Below are positions 60,001 through 64,000 of a stretch of DNA of 64,000 nucleotides, one piece after another. Below the pieces are notes generated by a model that had not been told where the DNA came from, did no database searches, and saw only the letters and a program-made list of their open reading frames with translations. Positions within the stretch are counted from its first letter, which is position 1, and every line of letters starts with the position of its first letter. Position numbers and translations under genes: made by a program. The DNA lies in contig BMJD01000009.1 in assembly GCA_014642895.1 (NCBI GenBank), positions 41,739-105,738 on the forward strand, given 5' to 3'. The stretch is from Lentibacillus populi. Its GTDB lineage: Bacteria; Bacillota; Bacilli; Bacillales; Amphibacillaceae.

Positions 60001-60915
60001 TTATTTTTTCACAGCATGAATATAATGAATCGTTTCAAAGGCTGACAGGTAATCATTTCGATCGCTAAAATAACGTTTATTAATGTCAGCGGGTGATAAA
60101 TGTTCGTAAATTAATAGACCTGATTTCTCCAACAGCTTTTCTACTTCCGAATAGGAATAACAAGCCTTCATTGGCTCTCCGCCTGCTGCAGCCATTTTTA
60201 CCATGTTTTCCACTCTATTGGATAGCCCTTTTTCTTCAAATAGTTGTTCGTCTGCATAATCAAAAACGATAGAGCTACCTGTTGGAACGTTGGAAATTAA
60301 ATGATCGATCAAGCCGGAAAGATCTTCTTTCGTTAAGTAATAGGAAACTCCTAGAAGGCTAAAAAATGTCTTTTTGTTGGCAAACCCTTCATCTAATAGA
60401 TTCTTGTAGGAAAAGAGCTCGGTGAAGTCCATCGAAACAAAATGAAGGTTATTCGGTATCTTGAAATTAGCTTCATCCAATCTTTTTTGTTTAAATTCCT
60501 GAGTAGCGGGATAATCAATTTCAAAGATTTCCAAGACTTTCTCCAATTCCGGATGTCGAAAAGCAAAAGTGTCTAATCCGGCACCAAGTATGACGTATTG
60601 TTTTAAACCTAACCGGACCTCATTACGTAATACTTGTTCGCAATATGCAGCACGTGCCAAGGGCGTTGGAGAAAGTTGAACTTGGGTAATCCATTTCAAT
60701 ATTTCTTCTTTGTTTCCTTTGAATTTTTCTGCTATATCTTTGTTGAAGAACTGTATACCCCCAACCATATTCTCTTTAACATCGTTGAATTCCTCTTCTG
60801 AAATTAAATCTTTAGCGATAAAGTCATTAAAAATTTTAGGTGTATCGAATTGGCTGTGATAAGCTCTGCCAAAAGCAGAGATTAGTGAAGTGATACTGGA
60901 CTCGTCTTGTTTCAT
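60001..60915 (-). CDS. SAM-dependent methyltransferase, leucine carboxyl methyltransferase-like (TIGR00027 type)
   Basis: 304 residues. VILGAGLDTFAFRHPE is the SAM-binding glycine loop of the LCM family, LEIFEIDYPATQEFKQKRL holds the acidic residue at the end of strand 2 and the DxPxxxxxK motif, and LLGVSYYLTKEDL, SSIVFDYAD follow. Bacterial members methylate O or C of small metabolites, some in polyketide-like pathways; the substrate here is unknown. The in-frame ATG at 60933 is inside the Shine-Dalgarno AAGGAGTG; ATG 60915 is correctly spaced. It stands alone, bounded by hairpins on both sides. Confidence 0.85.
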   Translation of the reverse strand: MKQDESSITSLISAFGRAYHSQFDTPKIFNDFIAKDLISEEEFNDVKENMVGGIQFFNKDIAEKFKGNKEEILKWITQVQLSPTPLARAAYCEQVLRNEVRLGLKQYVILGAGLDTFAFRHPELEKVLEIFEIDYPATQEFKQKRLDEANFKIPNNLHFVSMDFTELFSYKNLLDEGFANKKTFFSLLGVSYYLTKEDLSGLIDHLISNVPTGSSIVFDYADEQLFEEKGLSNRVENMVKMAAAGGEPMKACYSYSEVEKLLEKSGLLIYEHLSPADINKRYFSDRNDYLSAFETIHYIHAVKK

Positions 60916-60946
60916 GCAAACACACTCCTTCATTTATATCAAAAAA

Positions 60947-60978
60947 AATAGGATTCCCCTGGCCAGGAGAATCCTATT
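60947..60978 (-). terminator. Terminator-like hairpin in the methyltransferase leader
   Basis: A 32-base near-perfect palindrome (one mismatch pair, centre CCTGGCCAGG), with AATAGGATTC/GAATCCTATT ends. On the minus strand it runs straight into TTTTTTT about 25 bases before the start codon. It is either an attenuator in the leader or the terminator of a lost upstream gene. Confidence 0.7.
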
Positions 60979-61120
60979 ATATACATTATTATGTTAATTG
61001 TAAATTATAGCATAAATAAAATTTTTTGTCAATTAAAATGCACCCCAAATTGAATGATCAATTGTGTTTGTATTTATTTCGTTATATTAGATAGGTTTCC
61101 TCATGTGACCGTCAAGTAAA

Positions 61121-61222
61121 ATGGATGATAAAAATCGAGTCATTGAATGGTTGAAATCAATCCAGTTCATAGATGATGATACCAACAATGGAAATTCGTA
61201 TCTAGATCTAAAAATTCTATGA
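61121..61222 (+). pseudogene. C-terminal relic of a third lipoprotein paralogue
   Basis: 33 codons, MDDKNRVIEWLKSIQFIDDD..., match the C-termini of the two lipoproteins downstream (KDRIIEWMKSIQFINGD and KEGIIQWMESIRFVNKD). The expected stop is mutated and reading runs on to 61222. The following sequence also matches the spacer downstream of the next copy. It is the surviving end of a deleted first copy. Confidence 0.7.
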
Positions 61223-62173
61223 CAATAGAATTATTTTTTCGAATATTCATTCAAGGACTACGCTTCTTTTACTCCACTATGTATACTAAGACTAGGTATG
61301 TTTACAAACGATAGCTATACAACGGAAAGGATATTGGAGGCTGAAATTGTGAAATATTGGATCCATGTCTTATTATCCATATCGATTATACTGCTGGGAG
61401 GTTGTCAAATGGATAATGATAAAACAAATACAAAACCATCCGAAATGAATCCGGAAGACTTGCCGGATGTAAGAGTATTTAATGACGAATTTACCCGAGA
61501 TTTTTTACAAACCACGGAGGAAATAAGACCAGGGTATTATCCGTTTTTGTCAGGGACAGGGGCTTATAAGATGGATTTTCCAGCTGGTGGGGTTATTGGT
61601 GAAAGGGCATATGCAATAAAGGAAAAAGGTTATGAGGAGTATCCTGTTCACATTGAAAATGAGGATGGTACTGGATCAATGGTTAACATTAATTATTATT
61701 CTTATCACAGGACTGAAAATGTGGACTCTTATTTGGATAGTTTGGAGCACAGATTAGGGGAGAATGTTGACTTTAAAAAAATCAATGGAGATTCGCAATC
61801 TGTTTATTATACCAACTATGAAGGAGATGGATTTTATACGTATGCCGGTTATGTGCAAAATAAAATAAATAATGGAGGAATTAAGATAATTTATAATAAA
61901 GATTGCAGAGGGGAATTAGAAAAAATTTGTAAAAGAAATAAACAGAAGGATAAAGAAGGTATCATTCAATGGATGGAATCAATCCGGTTTGTAAATAAAG
62001 ATGCCAACAGTGGTTAATCAATACATAGATCAAAATTCCTGCGTCAATAGAATTATTTTTACGAATATTCATGCCAGAACTACACTTCTTCTGTGCCTCT
62101 ATGTATACTAAGATTAGGTATGTGTAGAAATGATAGCTATACGACTAGAAGGATATTGGAGGCTGAAATTGTG
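61223..62173 (+). repeat. Direct repeat unit of the lipoprotein array (spacer plus 5' half)
   Basis: The spacer and promoter region before the first intact lipoprotein (61223-61351) is repeated before the second (about 62045-62173): CAATAGAATTATTTTT, CGAATATTCAT, TATGTATACTAAGA and GATATTGGAGGCTGAAATT occur in both in the same order. Identity continues into the first ~40 codons, showing recent tandem duplication. Confidence 0.8.
61349..62017 (+). CDS. Tandem lipoprotein, copy A
   Basis: 222-residue predicted lipoprotein of unknown family. Signal peptide with lipobox LLGGC (Cys18), so it is anchored on the outer face of the membrane. The conserved first part (QMDNDKTNTKPSEMNPEDLP, then PGYYPFLSGTGAYKMDFPAGG) is nearly identical to copy B; the middle (about 90-150) differs strongly. 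A pair of cysteines near the end (DCRGELEKIC) may form a disulfide. GTG 61349 follows TTGGAGG; the frame extends to 61298 without a good site. The variable core and position before a large protein fit, but do not prove, an immunity-type role. Confidence 0.85.
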   Translation: MKYWIHVLLSISIILLGGCQMDNDKTNTKPSEMNPEDLPDVRVFNDEFTRDFLQTTEEIRPGYYPFLSGTGAYKMDFPAGGVIGERAYAIKEKGYEEYPVHIENEDGTGSMVNINYYSYHRTENVDSYLDSLEHRLGENVDFKKINGDSQSVYYTNYEGDGFYTYAGYVQNKINNGGIKIIYNKDCRGELEKICKRNKQKDKEGIIQWMESIRFVNKDANSG

Positions 62174-62848
62174 AAATATTGGATTCATGTCTTATTATCC
62201 ATATCGATTATACTGCTGGGAGGTTGTCAAATGGATAATGATAAAACAAATACAAAACCATCCGAAATGAATCCGGAAGACTTGCCGGATGTGCGAGCGT
62301 TTCATGATGAATTTACTCGAGGGTTTTTGCAATCCACGGAGGAAACAAGACCAGGGTATTATCCGTTTTTGTCAGGGACAGGAGCTTATAAGATGGATTT
62401 TCCAGCTGGTGGGATTGTTGGTGAAAAAGGGTACGGACGCATAAAAAAGAAAAAAGAAGGATATTTAGTTGGCATTGAAAATGAAAATGGTACGGGATCG
62501 TCAATTACAATCAATTATGATTCCTTTAAAATAAAGGATCATGTGGAATCTTATTTGGATAATCTCAAAGATAGACTAGGTAAAGAAGTAGAATTTAAAA
62601 AGTTGGAAATTGAAGATGACCAACAATCACTTTATTACGCTTATTTTGAGCGGAATGGGTTTTATACGTATGCAGGCTATTTGCAAAATGAAAAAAATCA
62701 TGGCGGAATTCAGGCCGTTTATCAAATCGATTGTGGTGGACGCCAAGAAGAAGTATGTAAAGAAAACAAAAAGGCTGTCAAAGATCGTATTATTGAATGG
62801 ATGAAATCAATTCAATTTATAAATGGAGATGAGGAAGTGAGTGGTTAA
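62171..62848 (+). CDS. Tandem lipoprotein, copy B
   Basis: 225-residue paralogue of copy A. Lipobox LLGGC at residue 18, the same N-terminal block, then a divergent middle (GRIKKKKEGYLVGIENENG) and the same C-terminal frame (DCGGRQEEVCKENKK, RIIEWMKSIQF). GTG 62171 follows TTGGAGG. Its stop overlaps the ATG of the next gene by one base, so the two are translationally coupled. This tight linkage is the best evidence for functional partnership with the large protein. Confidence 0.85.
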   Translation: MKYWIHVLLSISIILLGGCQMDNDKTNTKPSEMNPEDLPDVRAFHDEFTRGFLQSTEETRPGYYPFLSGTGAYKMDFPAGGIVGEKGYGRIKKKKEGYLVGIENENGTGSSITINYDSFKIKDHVESYLDNLKDRLGKEVEFKKLEIEDDQQSLYYAYFERNGFYTYAGYLQNEKNHGGIQAVYQIDCGGRQEEVCKENKKAVKDRIIEWMKSIQFINGDEEVSG

Positions 62849-64000
62849 TGAGCGATACAATTATAAATTCGCCTGAAATGCGCTTAAGGTTGATCCAATT
62901 AGGGTACGACGATGACTTATCTGAGGCCGAAGTCATAAAGAAAGTCAAGAGGATATATTTAGAAGAAACGGGACAGGAACTGAAGGCAGATATTAAGGTA
63001 CGCACGTCAGAAGAGGCTAATATTGGTTCTGAATCTGGGTATGATGGTACTGCATTATATTTAGATTCCATGGAAAAGAATATTGAAGAATTATATGTTA
63101 TATCACAAGGAAGCAGGGGCATGGAGGATTGGGAATATAATTTGGAAGCAATGTTAGCAGGGCAAAATGTTAGTCAGGCAGAAGATGCGGCTGAATTTGT
63201 AAAAGATGTCAAGAACCATTTTAATATTCACGAAGTTGAAAATGGAAAAAAAGATGAAAATTCCACACCTATTATTGGTTTATCACATTCATTAGCACAT
63301 AATAATAATACAACAGCCCATTTATTATACGATACATTCGATGAGGTGTATAGTGTAAATGGTGCACAGACGAATTATTATCAGATCTATAATGCCGATT
63401 TTAGATTTGAAGAAGCTGTAAATAGGGAATTTTCGATCTCCAAAACAGATCCGGACGCTATTTATGACATCGACCCAGATAAATTACGCACATTCGCTGA
63501 AGACTTTTACAAAGACAAAGCCAAAAACATCCACCAAATTATTTCAGAGGATGACCCACTATACGCCGTCAGCGGTGTACGCGGATTCTTCACTCTTGGT
63601 GATGTGAGACCTATTGATACTATTCCAGACTATCCAGGCTTGCGTTCCATCATGGATGACATTCCGGATGATGTAGTGAAGGATCTGCAGGAGCTTGCTA
63701 TTCAATACACTGTCTCATCCCAAAATGGCGGGACAAATGCTGCTATTCAGGATTTGTTGGGCGTAAACATGGATGTCGTTAACCAATTTGATGGAATTTG
63801 GAGTGTGGCAAAGATATATGCGACAAACCAGTCCGAGATTGATACAATGATTCGTGATGTAAATGATAAGCTTCCCGGACTACTCGCACAAATAAAAACG
63901 GTCACAACGAATGCTGATGTAATCTTTCAGCGATTTGTAGATGCCGGATATATCAGTGTTGATCAAAAGGATTTAATCGTCACCGAACTTACCAACATTC
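62848..64000 (+). CDS. Large protein with lipase-like N-terminal part (DUF6792-like), runs off the window
   Basis: Open from ATG 62848 to the end of the window (384 codons, no stop). No signal peptide. The first part (about 1-170) looks like a degenerate alpha/beta-hydrolase: YVISQGSRGMEDWEYNLEAML resembles the VxRGTxxxxDWxxNL block, and IIGLSHSLAHNN resembles a GxSxxLG-type nucleophile elbow. The following part (about 180-384) is helical and acidic, with segments such as DKLRTFAEDFYKDKAK and QSEIDTMIRDVNDKL that look like coiled-coil or LXG-like regions. I think of DUF6792 proteins, but not with certainty. The C-terminal domain, which would decide the function, is outside the window. Confidence 0.65.
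   Translation, partial: MSDTIINSPEMRLRLIQLGYDDDLSEAEVIKKVKRIYLEETGQELKADIKVRTSEEANIGSESGYDGTALYLDSMEKNIEELYVISQGSRGMEDWEYNLEAMLAGQNVSQAEDAAEFVKDVKNHFNIHEVENGKKDENSTPIIGLSHSLAHNNNTTAHLLYDTFDEVYSVNGAQTNYYQIYNADFRFEEAVNREFSISKTDPDAIYDIDPDKLRTFAEDFYKDKAKNIHQIISEDDPLYAVSGVRGFFTLGDVRPIDTIPDYPGLRSIMDDIPDDVVKDLQELAIQYTVSSQNGGTNAAIQDLLGVNMDVVNQFDGIWSVAKIYATNQSEIDTMIRDVNDKLPGLLAQIKTVTTNADVIFQRFVDAGYISVDQKDLIVTELTNI

Overview
The window comes from a low-GC Gram-positive, endospore-forming member of the Bacillaceae, most like the halotolerant Virgibacillus/Oceanobacillus/Lentibacillus group. The base composition is AT-rich, Shine-Dalgarno sites are strong (GGAGG types), GTG and TTG starts are common, and there are cre-like sites, a sortase LPDTA anchor, a decayed spore photoproduct lyase, and YwrD, SwrC/YerO and YfkN-type genes. 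No genus can be proven from the sequence alone. No rRNA, tRNA or CRISPR array was seen.

Layout. 1-4634: the end of an oligopeptide ABC importer operon (two ATPases), a YwrD-type gamma-glutamyltransferase and a split chromate-transporter pair. 5351-9170: an IclR regulator, a DUF3100 membrane protein with a small membrane partner, and a TRZ/ATZ-type amidohydrolase; a 17-bp palindrome recurs three times around this unit. 9277-14670: a GntR/UTRA-regulated operon with an ascorbate-type PTS (IIA, IIB, IIC), a phosphotriesterase-family hydrolase, a KDPG/KHG-type aldolase and a creatininase-family amidohydrolase, preceded by a cre-like site. 14901-30204: a 15-kb catabolic island with an M20 amidohydrolase, a prolidase-like amidohydrolase, a complete five-gene Opp/Dpp importer, a second GntR/UTRA regulator, an FrlB-type deglycase, hydantoinase/oxoprolinase A and B, and an FrlD-type kinase. 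Two promoters in it share the palindrome ATAACGTTAT. This island most likely imports glycated amino acids or peptides and breaks them down.

30236-34000 is a decay zone: a broken IS3-family element, a 107-bp fold-back element, small genes of unknown role (57-aa protein, DUF2383, DUF378) and a splB relic. 34053-41866: an SDR, then a GntR/FCD-controlled operon (family III CoA-transferase, HMG-CoA lyase, small membrane subunit, sodium:solute symporter), then a luciferase-like monooxygenase divergent from a MarR regulator. 42255-48146: a PRD-type PTS regulator with a class II ketose-bisphosphate aldolase and a fused fructose-type PTS EIIABC, convergent with a class I fructose-bisphosphate aldolase. 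A relic copy of the 5' end of that class I gene lies at about 40.1 kb.

49150-64000: a 1637-residue wall-anchored nuclease/5'-nucleotidase; a TetR regulator divergent from an RND exporter with three matching operators; relics of two cysteine-rich CWC genes and an SDR; an LCM-type methyltransferase with a terminator-like hairpin in its leader; and a tandem lipoprotein family (one relic, two intact) coupled to a large cytosolic-looking protein with a lipase-like segment that runs off the window. The last group resembles a toxin/immunity arrangement, but this is inference only.
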